From Ruegeria meonggei (GTDB taxonomy: Bacteria; Pseudomonadota; Alphaproteobacteria; Rhodobacterales; Rhodobacteraceae): DNA of 64,000 bases. Below the pieces are notes generated by a model that made no database searches, was not told the origin of the DNA, and saw nothing but the letters and a program-made list of their open reading frames with translations. Where the stretch lies: positions 62,001 to 126,000 of the forward strand of contig NZ_FWFP01000006.1 in the NCBI RefSeq assembly GCF_900172215.1, given 5' to 3'. This document shows, piece after piece, positions 1 through 8,296 of this stretch (the first letter of the stretch is position 1; every line of letters begins with the position of its first letter). The position numbers and the translations under genes are program-made.

Positions 1-2
1 CT

Positions 3-518
3 TTGGATTTTCCTGGCCGCGAGAAGTTTCGAAACATATTCTTCTTGCGCGATCCGCGTGACGTGCTGGTTTCGATGTTTTACTCATTTGGGTACACGCA
101 CCCGGAACCTCTGCACCATGAAGAGAGGATACGGTTCCTCAAGACACGCGAAGAAATTGTGGCGCAGGGCATTGATGCCTATGTGTTGAAAGAGACCGAA
201 GGCCAGCTTTTGCCACGGCTTTTGGAATACAACCGGCTTTTGCAGAGCAGTGAGACCTCTTTGGTTCTGAAATACGATGAGTTTGCGACCCAAACCGAGT
301 TATTTCTTAAACGTGTCACTGACTACCTGCAGATCGATCTTAGCGCCGAAAGCGTCGAACGGTTGGCGCAGATGGCCAGCCCGCTCAGGCAAGGTGACGC
401 GGTATTGGAACACAAAAGATCTGGAAAAAGCGGTCAATGGAAAGATGAGCTGAAGCCCGAGACTGCGAAAATCATGAACGCTAAGTTCAAGCCTGCCCTC
501 GATCTATGGGGCTTCTGA
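3..518 (+). CDS. Sulfotransferase family protein (5' end outside window)
   Basis: The C-terminal 171 residues of a PAPS-dependent sulfotransferase, which moves a sulfuryl group to a sugar, lipid or other acceptor. The frame is open to the left edge, so the N-terminus and the 5'-phosphosulfate loop are missing. The 3'-phosphate-binding motif is visible as RDPRD followed by Ser (R16 to S24 of the visible part). The late family motif appears as HKRSGKSGQW (about 137-146), resembling the usual RKGxxGDWK. Base composition is visibly AT-richer than the genes that follow, and an AT-rich gap lies downstream, so this may be the end of an accessory (surface polysaccharide?) block. The acceptor cannot be told from sequence. 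Confidence 0.8.
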   Translation: MDFPGREKFRNIFFLRDPRDVLVSMFYSFGYTHPEPLHHEERIRFLKTREEIVAQGIDAYVLKETEGQLLPRLLEYNRLLQSSETSLVLKYDEFATQTELFLKRVTDYLQIDLSAESVERLAQMASPLRQGDAVLEHKRSGKSGQWKDELKPETAKIMNAKFKPALDLWGF

Positions 519-827
519 ACCTACCTTTTTTCACCCGCAGATGGCGGTTTCCAAAACTCTCAATCACCCAAATGGGTCTGGACGGCATTTCACGAACCTT
601 ATTCAGATCGCATCCATCACCAGCACTAAAAATTCATAAGCGACTAATAACGTTAAGTATTTCTAAATCTCTGGTGTTCCAACCAATCCTGGTTACGCGG
701 TTTCTCTGGATAAGTGTGGCCCTGCGATAACATCCCCCACAGCCTAAATCTCAGCGGCAATTGACCAGATCGGTTATCATTCCGACACTGGGGTCATGAT
801 TTTATGTTGTTATAGAAGAGAGCTGCC
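519..827. other. Gene-free AT-rich stretch upstream of the L,D-transpeptidase gene
   Basis: About 309 bases without a convincing gene. It is AT-richer than the surroundings and contains a 74-codon open frame (506-730) that overlaps the sulfotransferase end and shows no family features. The promoter of the next gene should lie in its right part, where an SD-like GAAGAG precedes the ATG at 828. I see no strong terminator hairpin or repeat. Confidence 0.5.
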
Positions 828-1388
828 ATGTTCACTCGCCGTACATTCCTGACAGTAACAGCAGCAGCTGGCCTTGTGCCCGGCGTTGCCGTGGCAAAGA
901 AAAAAGCCGTTGAATACGATCCCACACCGCAGTTTGTCCGTATCAAGAAAGAGTTTCTGCCCGGTCAGCTGCTTGTGGTTCCACGATCGTTCTACCTGTA
1001 CTACGTTACCGAACCGCGAAAGGCGGTCCGCTATGGTTGTGGGGTCGGAAAAGCGGGGCTGGAATTCACCGGCACCGCCACGATTGATGTCAAAAAAGAA
1101 TGGCCGACGTGGCGCCCAACAAACGAGATGATTGAGCGCGAGCCGATCACCTATGCAAAGTTCAAAGATAACGACTATGTCCAGCCTGGTGGCGACGGTA
1201 ATCCCTTGGGGGCACGCGCGCTGTACCTGTTTCAGAACGGTGTTGATACGTATTTCCGTATTCACGGTACCACCCAGCCGCAAACCATCGGACGCGCCGC
1301 GTCAAACGGCTGTATCCGGATGCTGAATTCGCATGTGATGGATTTATATGAGCGTGTACCAATAGGCACCGTGGTCACTGTCGTTTGA
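828..1388 (+). CDS. L,D-transpeptidase (YkuD domain), Tat-type signal
   Basis: A 186-residue periplasmic enzyme expected to form 3-3 peptidoglycan cross-links or to anchor proteins to peptidoglycan. The N-terminus has a twin-arginine-like TRRTFL followed by a hydrophobic stretch ending near residue 23, suggesting Tat or Sec export. The YkuD catalytic signature is intact: HG at 146-147, then SNGCIRM with the nucleophile Cys162 and Arg164. It is short, with only the catalytic domain and no LysM or PG-binding domain. The start is supported by a purine-rich SD (GAAGAG). It is convergent with the tesA-like gene: the stop codons abut at 1388/1389 without a visible terminator. Confidence 0.9.
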   Translation: MFTRRTFLTVTAAAGLVPGVAVAKKKAVEYDPTPQFVRIKKEFLPGQLLVVPRSFYLYYVTEPRKAVRYGCGVGKAGLEFTGTATIDVKKEWPTWRPTNEMIEREPITYAKFKDNDYVQPGGDGNPLGARALYLFQNGVDTYFRIHGTTQPQTIGRAASNGCIRMLNSHVMDLYERVPIGTVVTVV

Positions 1389-2027
1389 TCATTGGCCGGC
1401 GACGGCGACAAGATCCAACACAAGAGGGCCGAGGTTTTCAACGATCCGAGCCACGCCTTCAGCATTTGGGTGAATGCCGTCTGGCTGCATAAAGGTACGA
1501 ACTGCTTCGGGGTCGTTTTCTGCGCTTAGCCCAGTGAAAAAGCTGGGGGCGTAACCGGTTTGGTAAAGCTCGGCCAGATCGGGATAGATCGCGTCAAAGG
1601 CCGTCTTGTAATCCGCGCCATAGTTTCCCGGTGCCTGTAGCCCGACCAACAAGACATCCACGTCCGACTCTGCCGCCGTTTTGACGATCGCCTCAATATT
1701 GGCACGCGCAACCGCCGGATCTATGCCGCGCAACAAATCATTTCCACCCAACGACACAATCAATCCGTCCACATCCGGCGTCAGTGTCCACGCGACCCGG
1801 GCCGCGCCACCAGCCGTGGTATCGCCAGACACCCCAGCATTGATCAGATTCACATCCGCACCCTGTTCCTTGAGCCATCGGTCAAGCTGAGGCACAAAAC
1901 CATCCTGTTCCGGCAACCCGTAGCCCTGCGTCAATGAATCCCCCAACGCAGCAATCACCACCTGCTCGGCTGTGGCTGCAAAGCCGCAGAACACAAACAG
2001 CATCGACATCAAAGTCTTGCGTAACAT
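1389..2027 (-). CDS. tesA: Arylesterase / GDSL-family lysophospholipase-like esterase
   Basis: A 212-residue SGNH hydrolase like periplasmic thioesterase I/arylesterase. Residues 1-20 form a signal peptide. The blocks are GDSL with nucleophile Ser31, GGND with Asn96, and a DGIH block with Asp183 and His186. I chose the ATG at 2025-2027 because GGAG lies 8 bases upstream; the in-frame ATG seven codons earlier has no SD. The gene is divergent from an ABC ATPase/permease pair with only about 47 bp between starts, the same arrangement as tesA-ybbA-ybbP in E. coli. That arrangement supports the identity; the physiological substrate is unknown. Confidence 0.9.
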   Translation of the reverse strand: MLRKTLMSMLFVFCGFAATAEQVVIAALGDSLTQGYGLPEQDGFVPQLDRWLKEQGADVNLINAGVSGDTTAGGAARVAWTLTPDVDGLIVSLGGNDLLRGIDPAVARANIEAIVKTAAESDVDVLLVGLQAPGNYGADYKTAFDAIYPDLAELYQTGYAPSFFTGLSAENDPEAVRTFMQPDGIHPNAEGVARIVENLGPLVLDLVAVAGQ

Positions 2028-2074
2028 CTGAACTGCTCCATATCCCAATTGACCGTTCCCGTTTGGAGTTACTT

Positions 2075-2770
2075 ATGACGACACCTGTTCTTTCGCTCCA
2101 GAATGCCGCTTTGTCTCTGGATGGCAATGCCGGCCGGGTGAATATTCTGCACGATATCTCTCTAAACGTGACAAAAGGTGAGACGCTGGGGTTGGTTGGG
2201 CCATCCGGGTCTGGCAAATCCTCGCTACTGATGCTGATGGGCGGGCTGGAACAGGCGAGCGCCGGGACAATCACCGCTCTGGGGCGCGATCTGACCGACA
2301 TGGACGAAGATGCATTGGCCCGGTTCAGGCGCAACACGATCGGTGTGGTGTTTCAGAACTTTCATCTGATCCCTACCATGACGGCCCTGGAAAACGTAGC
2401 AACCCCGCTGGAACTGGCCGGGCACAAGGATGCGTTCGCCCGGGCCGAGGCCGAGCTGGATTCGGTTGGCCTGTCGCATCGCCGGGACCACTACCCGGCG
2501 CAGATGTCGGGCGGAGAGCAGCAGCGCGTGGCACTCGCGCGCGCCTCGGCCCCACGCCCGCGGATTTTGTTGGCGGATGAACCCACCGGCAATCTGGATC
2601 AAAAGACCGGCACTGCCATCGTCGATTTGCTGTTTGGTCTGCGCGACCGGCACGGCGCAACTCTGGTCCTGGTCACCCACAGCCATAATCTGGCGCAGAA
2701 ATGCGATCGGGTGGTGCGATTGCGGGACGGCCGTATCTCGGACGAAGCACAGCATGAGGCCGCAGAATGA
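2075..2770 (+). CDS. ABC transporter ATP-binding protein (YbbA-like)
   Basis: A 231-residue ATPase of the LolD/MacB-type subfamily, which powers extrusion or release of lipids or other envelope substrates with an FtsX-type permease. Walker A is GPSGSGKS (42-49), the signature is [11 protein letters not shown], and Walker B leads into DEPTGNLD, typical of this subfamily. The open frame extends far upstream, but the ATG at 2075 follows TTGGAG and aligns with family N-termini. The stop overlaps the permease start by four bases (ATGA), so the two are translationally coupled. Confidence 0.9.
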   Translation: MTTPVLSLQNAALSLDGNAGRVNILHDISLNVTKGETLGLVGPSGSGKSSLLMLMGGLEQASAGTITALGRDLTDMDEDALARFRRNTIGVVFQNFHLIPTMTALENVATPLELAGHKDAFARAEAELDSVGLSHRRDHYPAQMSGGEQQRVALARASAPRPRILLADEPTGNLDQKTGTAIVDLLFGLRDRHGATLVLVTHSHNLAQKCDRVVRLRDGRISDEAQHEAAE

Positions 2771-5295
2771 GCCTGAATCTGGCCGGGCGGCTGGCCCGTC
2801 GCGAGTTGCGCGGAGGATTGCGCGGCTTTCGTGTGTTTCTTGCCTGTCTGGCCTTGGGCGTCGCGGCCATCGCCGCAGTCGGCTCTGTCCGCTTTGCGAT
2901 TCAAGCCGGGTTAACGCAAGAGGGCGCATCCCTGCTGGGCGGGGACGCGCAGCTTGAATTCACCTACCGTTTCGCCAATGACGAAGAGCGCGCCTGGATG
3001 CAGCAGACCGCGACGGCCATGTCCGAGGTGGTCGATTTCCGCTCGATGGCTGTCGTTCAGCAAGGTGGTCAGACGCAACGTGCACTGACACAAGTGAAAT
3101 CGGTGGACGCAGCCTATCCTCTGGTAGGAACGGCGACGTTGAAGCCTGACTTATCACTAGCCACAGCACTGGAGGGCGATCAGGGATTGCCGGGCGCGGT
3201 GATGGACCCATCTTTGATTGATCGGCTCAATCTGCGTGTCGGCGATCGCTTTGCGCTGGGTTCGCAAAAGTTTGTCCTGACCGCCGCTTTGATCCATGAA
3301 CCCGATGGGGCCGCGGATGGGTTTGCGTTGGGGCCGCGGACATTGGTGCGAACGGCGGATTTGCAGACTTCGGGCCTGCTGACACCGGGCACCTTGTTTT
3401 CCACCAAATACCGGCTGGCACTGCCATCCGGTGTCAACCTGGAACAGTTGTCTACCGAGGCCGATCAGAGCTTTGACGGCACCGGAATGCGCTGGACCGA
3501 TGCTCGCAACGGCGCGCCAGGGATTGCCGAGTTTGTCGCCCGCCTCAGCGCGTTTCTGGTGCTGGTCGGGCTGTCCGGCCTTGCGGTCGGCGGCATCGGC
3601 GTTTCAGCGGCCGTCCGAGCCTATCTGGCCCAAAAGACCGAAACCATCGCGACATTGCGTACTTTGGGGGCTGATCGGGTAACGATCTTTCAAACCTATA
3701 TGCTCCAGATCGGGGTGCTGTCGGGGATCGGCACAGCGCTGGGGATCGCTTTGGGCGGGATGTTGCCCCTGCTGCTGGCACCGCTTATCGAGGCCCGCCT
3801 GCCTGTTCCTGCCGTTTTCTCGCTCTATCCCCGCCCCCTTGCCGAGGCTGCGCTCTATGGGATTCTTACCGCGTTCCTGTTTACGCTCTGGCCCCTGGCC
3901 CGCACCGAGGAGGTCCGTGCGGCGACCCTGTTCCGCGATGCGCTGTCGTCGGCCCGTGCCATCCCACGCGCGCGGTATGTTGCGGCGACCGGCATTGGCC
4001 TGGCCTTGCTGATCACGTCCGCTGCCTGGTTCAGCGGCTCGACCCGATTGACCTTGTGGACAAGCGGCGGGCTAGTCGGCGCCCTGGTTTTGTTGTCACT
4101 GTGTGCCCTTGCGATCCGCAGGCTGGCGCGGATCGCTGCTGCCCCCGCAAGGGGGCGCCCGGCATTGCGGTGGGCCCTGTCGGCCATTTCCAACCCCCGG
4201 GAAGGCGCGGCTTCGGTTGTGCTATCGCTGGGGTTGGGGTTGTCGGTTCTGGCCGCTGTTGGGCAGATTGACGGTACCTTGCGCAACGCAATCTCGGGTA
4301 ACCTGCCAGATGTTGCGCCCTCCTATTTCTTTGTCGACATTCAAAAGGACCAGATGCCGGGCTTTACCGCGCGGCTGCAAGACGATCCCGCCGTCAGCCG
4401 GATTGAAAGCGCGCCGATGCTGCGTGGGATCATCACCCAGATCAATGGAAGCCCCGCACGCGATGTGGCCGGGGATCACTGGGTTCTAGACGGGGACCGG
4501 GGGGTGACCTATTCCGTTCTGCCTCCGGAAAACGCGCGGATCATTTCCGGCGAATGGTGGCCCGAGGATTACGCAGGCACGCCACAGATCAGCTTCGCCG
4601 CGGAAGAGGCGCAGGAAATGGGTCTGGCCTTAGGCGATGAACTGACCGTAAATGTCCTGGGCCGGGACATTACCGCACAGATCACCTCTCTTCGCGAGGT
4701 CGATTTCTCAACCGCTGGCATGGGCTTTATCATGTCGATGAACCCCTCGGCGTTGGCCGGGGCTCCGCACAGTTTTATCGCAACTGTCTATGCCGAGGAA
4801 CAGGCCGAGGCCGCCATCCTGCGCGATCTGGCCGGGCAGTTTCCGAACATCACGGCGATCCGTGTTCGGGATGCAATCGACCGCGTTTCCGGCCTGTTGG
4901 CCGGGCTGGCAGCCGCAACGTCCTACGGCGCTGGTGTTTCGCTGCTGACAGGGTTTCTGGTCCTGATCGGAGCGGCAGCGGCAGGGGAACCTGCGCGCCG
5001 GTATGAGGCCGCGGTTCTCAAGACGCTGGGCGCAGACCGGCGGCGGATACTGCTCAGCTTTGCTCTGCGTGCCGTGCTGCTGGGCGCGGCTGCAGGGAGT
5101 GTCGCGTTGCTGACCGGCATATTGGGGGGGTGGGCCGTTGCCACCTATATCTTTGACACCAGCTTTACGGTCATCTGGTCCTCGGCCCTTGGCATCGTTT
5201 TGGCCGGAATCCTTGTGACCTTGGGCGCAGGTCTGGCTTTTGCCTTGCGCCCACTGGCAGTGCGCCCGGCCCGCATTTTGCGGGCCAGCGATTAA
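2767..5295 (+). CDS. FtsX-like ABC transporter permease (YbbP family)
   Basis: An 842-residue inner-membrane permease. It has an N-terminal membrane helix (about 15-40), a large periplasmic domain, a first FtsX block (about 255-390), further helices mid-protein (about 405-455, 485-500), a second periplasmic region, and a C-terminal FtsX block (about 710-835). This double-FtsX layout and length fit the YbbP/LolE-like family rather than FtsX itself. It partners the ATPase overlapping its start. In E. coli the family is linked genetically to tesA; the transported substrate is not established. The stop lies two bases from the convergent nsrR stop. Confidence 0.9.
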   Translation: MSLNLAGRLARRELRGGLRGFRVFLACLALGVAAIAAVGSVRFAIQAGLTQEGASLLGGDAQLEFTYRFANDEERAWMQQTATAMSEVVDFRSMAVVQQGGQTQRALTQVKSVDAAYPLVGTATLKPDLSLATALEGDQGLPGAVMDPSLIDRLNLRVGDRFALGSQKFVLTAALIHEPDGAADGFALGPRTLVRTADLQTSGLLTPGTLFSTKYRLALPSGVNLEQLSTEADQSFDGTGMRWTDARNGAPGIAEFVARLSAFLVLVGLSGLAVGGIGVSAAVRAYLAQKTETIATLRTLGADRVTIFQTYMLQIGVLSGIGTALGIALGGMLPLLLAPLIEARLPVPAVFSLYPRPLAEAALYGILTAFLFTLWPLARTEEVRAATLFRDALSSARAIPRARYVAATGIGLALLITSAAWFSGSTRLTLWTSGGLVGALVLLSLCALAIRRLARIAAAPARGRPALRWALSAISNPREGAASVVLSLGLGLSVLAAVGQIDGTLRNAISGNLPDVAPSYFFVDIQKDQMPGFTARLQDDPAVSRIESAPMLRGIITQINGSPARDVAGDHWVLDGDRGVTYSVLPPENARIISGEWWPEDYAGTPQISFAAEEAQEMGLALGDELTVNVLGRDITAQITSLREVDFSTAGMGFIMSMNPSALAGAPHSFIATVYAEEQAEAAILRDLAGQFPNITAIRVRDAIDRVSGLLAGLAAATSYGAGVSLLTGFLVLIGAAAAGEPARRYEAAVLKTLGADRRRILLSFALRAVLLGAAAGSVALLTGILGGWAVATYIFDTSFTVIWSSALGIVLAGILVTLGAGLAFALRPLAVRPARILRASD

Positions 5296-5297
5296 AC

Positions 5298-5744
5298 TCA
5301 GCGTACGCAGGCCACCGGCTGAAGGATCTGCAACAGCTGGTGGTTGTCGCAGACCAACGCGTCCAGTGTAATCATATCCAATGAGGCATAGAACACTTCG
5401 GCTGCATCCTGCAGAGCCAGCCGCAAGCGGCAAGCATCCGTCAGGGGGCAGGTGTTGTCTGCATCCGCAAAACACTCAGCCAGGGGCAAGTTGCCCTCGA
5501 CGTGGCGAAACACCGATCCGATACGGATCTGATCCGCAGGGCGGGCCAGTGTCATGCCGCCGTTGCGCCCGCGCAAGGTGCTGAGGTAATTCAACTGGCT
5601 CAGTTGGTTGATCACCTGCGCCAGGTGGTTCTCCGAGATGTTGCAAGCATCCGCAATCTCGGCTTTTGTCACCAGCCTGTCCGGGTGTGCCGCGCAATAC
5701 ATCAACAGCCGCACCGCAATGTTCGTCCGTTTGGTAATCCGCAT
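5298..5744 (-). CDS. nsrR: Rrf2-family nitric-oxide-sensing repressor, NsrR-type
   Basis: A 148-residue Rrf2 winged-helix regulator. The N-terminal HTH is around residues 20-55, followed by the wing (LRGRNGG). The sensory region has three cysteines in C-x6-C-x5-C spacing (CFADADNTCPLTDAC), the pattern that binds the NO-sensitive [Fe-S] cluster in NsrR. The frame is open another 21 codons upstream, but the ATG at 5742-5744 has an excellent SD (AGGGAGG) and matches family starts. It is divergent from a gamma-glutamylcyclotransferase-like gene. The spacer holds a perfect NsrR-type palindrome and an FNR-type box, so autoregulation is likely. IscR or RirA are less likely given the cysteine spacing. 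Confidence 0.88.
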   Translation of the reverse strand: MRITKRTNIAVRLLMYCAAHPDRLVTKAEIADACNISENHLAQVINQLSQLNYLSTLRGRNGGMTLARPADQIRIGSVFRHVEGNLPLAECFADADNTCPLTDACRLRLALQDAAEVFYASLDMITLDALVCDNHQLLQILQPVACVR

Positions 5745-5765
5745 AAGGGCCTCCCTAAAATCACG

Positions 5766-5782
5766 ATGCAGCCTTATTGCAT
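5766..5782. promoter_or_regulatory. Putative NsrR operator (ATGCA-N7-TGCAT)
   Basis: ATGCA GCCTTAT TGCAT is a perfect 5+5 inverted repeat with a 7-bp centre, the same half-sites and spacing as the published gamma-proteobacterial NsrR consensus. It lies 21 bp upstream of the nsrR ATG. A possible nsrR -10 (AATAAG, minus strand, 5773-5778) sits inside it, which would give simple repression. Confidence 0.7.
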
Positions 5783-5800
5783 GTCCTGCAAAAAAGCGGT

Positions 5801-5814
5801 TTGACATACATCAA
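5801..5814. promoter_or_regulatory. Putative FNR/CRP-family box (TTGAC-N4-ATCAA)
   Basis: TTGACATACATCAA differs from the FNR/FnrL consensus TTGAT-N4-ATCAA at one position. Its centre (5807.5) is 41.5 bp from the nsrR start site predicted from the AATAAG -10, the geometry of a class II activator site. It is also about 30 bp before the ATG at 5840. Confidence 0.6.
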
Positions 5815-5839
5815 TCGCTCAAAAAGGACGCAGCAGCAC

Positions 5840-6409
5840 ATGGCAGACCCTTATTTCTTTGGCTATGGCAGCCTTGTGAACCTTTCGACCCACGATTTTC
5901 CCGATCCGCGCCCGGCGCTGTTGAAAGGATGGCGGCGCGCCTGGCGGCATACCGATCTGCGCCCGGTTGCCTTTTTGACTGCAGTCCCGGACCCGCAGGC
6001 CGAGATCGAGGGGATGATTGCCCATGTCCCCCGAAATGACTGGGCCGCACTGGATGAACGGGAATGGGCCTATGACCGCATACCCGCCACTCAGTCTGTG
6101 AAGCACCCCCTGACCCATGACGTTGAAATCGCAGTCTATTCTGTGCCGCAGGGACACCACGGTGAACCCAGCAGCCATCACCCGCTGTTGCTCAGCTATA
6201 TCGACGTAGTTGTGCAGGGGTATCTGCGGGCCTTCGGCGAAGGCGGGGCAGACCGCTTTTTCGCCACCACCGATGGGTGGGACGCGCCGATTCTAAACGA
6301 CCGCGACGCGCCGCGTTATCCACGCCACCAACAGCTGAAGATGGCCGAGACTGAGTTCGTTGATGATCGCTTGCGCCGCTGTGCTGCGCGCATCGTGCAG
6401 ACCGCATAG
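5840..6409 (+). CDS. Gamma-glutamylcyclotransferase-like protein (AIG2/ChaC-like fold)
   Basis: A 189-residue protein with the family hallmark FFGYGSLVN near the N-terminus (residues 6-14), a nucleotide/glutamyl-binding-like loop of the GGCT fold. Family members cyclise gamma-glutamyl amino acids or glutathione to 5-oxoproline. The conserved acidic residue is probably within the DEREWAYDR stretch around residues 72-80. The start at 5840 is preceded by AAGGACG; an upstream in-frame start at 5777 would run through the regulatory sites and is less likely. Its placement across the NsrR/FNR sites suggests a link between thiol metabolism and NO or low oxygen. Substrate unknown. Confidence 0.75.
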   Translation: MADPYFFGYGSLVNLSTHDFPDPRPALLKGWRRAWRHTDLRPVAFLTAVPDPQAEIEGMIAHVPRNDWAALDEREWAYDRIPATQSVKHPLTHDVEIAVYSVPQGHHGEPSSHHPLLLSYIDVVVQGYLRAFGEGGADRFFATTDGWDAPILNDRDAPRYPRHQQLKMAETEFVDDRLRRCAARIVQTA

Positions 6410-6412
6410 AAA

Positions 6413-6438
6413 AAGGCGAGGCTTGCGAACCCCGCCTT
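6413..6438. terminator. Hairpin between convergent genes, possible bidirectional terminator
   Basis: AAGGCGAGG pairs with CCCCGCCTT (one mismatch) around an 8-nt loop, directly between the convergent stops of the cyclotransferase-like gene and gltX. T-rich sequence (TTCGAATTTT) follows on the plus strand and an A-run precedes it. Confidence 0.55.
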
Positions 6439-6461
6439 GTTCGAATTTTGAACAGACGCGA

Positions 6462-7787
6462 TCAGCCGCGGGCGCGGATTACCTGCAGCAGCGGTAGCAA
6501 GGTTGCCATCTCTGGGCCACGTTCCATACCGGTCAGCGCCTTGCGCAGTGGCATGAACAGGCCCTTGCCCTTGCGACCTGTCGCCTCTTTCACGGCTGCG
6601 GTCCATGTGCCCCAGCTTTCACCACCAAGTTGGCCTTCGGGCAGCAGCCCCATCGCTTCGGTGATAAAGTCGCGATCTTCATCCGCGATCAGCGGCTCTG
6701 CCCCGTCGCGGCACAGCTCCCACCAACCGATAAGATCACCCAGGGTGGTGATGTTCTCGCGGGCCATTGCCCAGAACGGCTCGGCCAGATCTGCTGGCAC
6801 ACCGGCATCGGCCACCGCCTCGGACACATCTGCCAAGGGCAACGATTGCAAGTGCTTTGCCGTCAGCGGAAACAGGTCCTGCACGTCGAACTTGGTAGGT
6901 GCTGCGCCAAAACGAGCGACATCAAAGCCTTCGATCAGCTCGGCCATATCAGACCGCAGTTCCACCGGATCAGATGAGCCAAGCCGTGCCATCAGGCTGA
7001 GCAACGCCATCGGTTGCACACCCTGTTCCCGCAGATCGCGCAGGGCCAACGTGCCTAGTCGTTTCGACAACGCCTCGCCCTGCGGTCCGGTCAGCAGCGA
7101 GTGATGCGCAAAGCGCGGGCAGGTGCCGCCCAGCGCGCTGATGATCTGGATCTGGGTCGCTGTGTTGGTCACATGGTCTGAGCCGCGCACCACATCGGTC
7201 ACGCCCATCTCTGTATCATCCACAACCGACGCAATCGTATACAAGACCTGACCGTCTCCCCGGATCAGTACCGGATCAGAAACCGAAGCCGCGTCGATTG
7301 AGATATCGCCAAGAATGCCGTCGTTCCATTCGATCCGCTCGTGATCAAGCTTGAAGCGCCAAACGCCGCTGCCGCGCTCAGTCCGCAGCGATTCCTTTTC
7401 GGTATCTGACAGGGCCAGCGCAGCGCGATCGTAGACCGGTGGTTTGCCCATGTTCAGTTGTTTCTTGCGCTTGAGGTCCAGCTCGGTGGGCGTCTCAAAC
7501 GCCTCATAGAACCGTCCCATCTCGCGCAGCTTGTCGGCGGCTTCGGCATAGCGGTCCAGACGGTCCGACTGACGTTCGACCCGATCCCAATGCAGGCCCA
7601 GCCACTCCATATCCTGCTTGATAGCATCGACATATTCTTCTTTCGACCGCTCAGGATCGGTGTCGTCGATGCGCAGGATGAACGTACCGCCAGCCTTGCG
7701 GGCGATCAGATAGTTCATCAGGGCGGTGCGCAGGTTGCCCACATGGATGTAACCAGTGGGCGACGGGGCAAAACGGGTCGTGGTCAT
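6462..7787 (-). CDS. gltX: Glutamyl-tRNA synthetase (short second-type GluRS)
   Basis: A 441-residue class I aminoacyl-tRNA synthetase that charges tRNA-Glu and often tRNA-Gln. The N-terminus carries RFAPSPTGYIHVGN with HVGN (15-18) in place of the usual HIGH/HIGG. The KMSKS loop reads ALSKR near residue 240. The zinc-binding cysteines of GluRS1 are not evident and the anticodon-binding part is compact. Alpha-proteobacteria commonly carry two gltX genes, and this shape fits the second. SD AGGAG lies seven bases before the ATG. Whether it prefers tRNA-Glu or tRNA-Gln cannot be decided here. Confidence 0.93.
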   Translation of the reverse strand: MTTTRFAPSPTGYIHVGNLRTALMNYLIARKAGGTFILRIDDTDPERSKEEYVDAIKQDMEWLGLHWDRVERQSDRLDRYAEAADKLREMGRFYEAFETPTELDLKRKKQLNMGKPPVYDRAALALSDTEKESLRTERGSGVWRFKLDHERIEWNDGILGDISIDAASVSDPVLIRGDGQVLYTIASVVDDTEMGVTDVVRGSDHVTNTATQIQIISALGGTCPRFAHHSLLTGPQGEALSKRLGTLALRDLREQGVQPMALLSLMARLGSSDPVELRSDMAELIEGFDVARFGAAPTKFDVQDLFPLTAKHLQSLPLADVSEAVADAGVPADLAEPFWAMARENITTLGDLIGWWELCRDGAEPLIADEDRDFITEAMGLLPEGQLGGESWGTWTAAVKEATGRKGKGLFMPLRKALTGMERGPEMATLLPLLQVIRARG

Positions 7788-7861
7788 GGAAATCTCCTGT
7801 TGGCGCGGCTCATGTCACATGGGTACGTTTTTGTCCAGCCGCCGCCGCATTCAACAATGGG

Positions 7862-8296
7862 TCAGGTGGGCTCGATAGGCCAACGCCGTTCAAGATCATC
7901 CAGACCCGCGCGGATCAATTCAGACAGAACGTCCAGATCAATATCCGCCAACTTGTTCACGTACAGACAGGACTTGCCGATCCTGTGTTTCCCCAAGCGG
8001 GACAGAATGCCCCCAAAGTCCGCATAACCCGGCATGATGTAAATCGACATCGCGGCCTTGCGTGGGGAAAACCCGGTTGCAAGAAAATCCCCCTCGCGCC
8101 CGGAATGATAGCGATAGTGATACCGACCGTAGCCCACGATCGATGTCCCCCACATTACCGGTGCAAACCCGGTAACGGATCGAAAAAGGGTGTTCAGCGC
8201 CTGCGCATCCTCGGCCCGCTTTTCAGGTTGGACTGCGGCCAGAAACTGGTCAACGCTGTGATCTGTGGGAACAGTTTTGTTTTTAGATCGCGACAT
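7862..8296 (-). CDS. DUF1801 domain protein (YdhG-like)
   Basis: A 144-residue cytoplasmic protein with the DUF1801 pattern: a basic N-terminus, a VMWGTSIVGYG segment near residue 50, and a hydrophobic core around MSIYIMPGYADF followed by KSCLYVNKL. The family has an SRPBCC-unrelated small fold and no established function. A TTG two codons upstream (8302) is an alternative start; neither has a clear SD. No operon partner: gltX lies downstream on the same strand after 74 bp, and the gene is divergent from the metallo-hydrolase. Confidence 0.8.
   Translation of the reverse strand: MSRSKNKTVPTDHSVDQFLAAVQPEKRAEDAQALNTLFRSVTGFAPVMWGTSIVGYGRYHYRYHSGREGDFLATGFSPRKAAMSIYIMPGYADFGGILSRLGKHRIGKSCLYVNKLADIDLDVLSELIRAGLDDLERRWPIEPT

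Noticed and set aside
506-730. 74-codon open frame after the sulfotransferase
   Set aside because: Overlaps the sulfotransferase end, no SD, no family features; likely chance frame in an AT-richer gap.
1934-2074. 47-codon N-terminal extension of the ABC ATPase
   Set aside because: Runs through the tesA start region; the internal ATG has a good SD and matches the family N-terminus.
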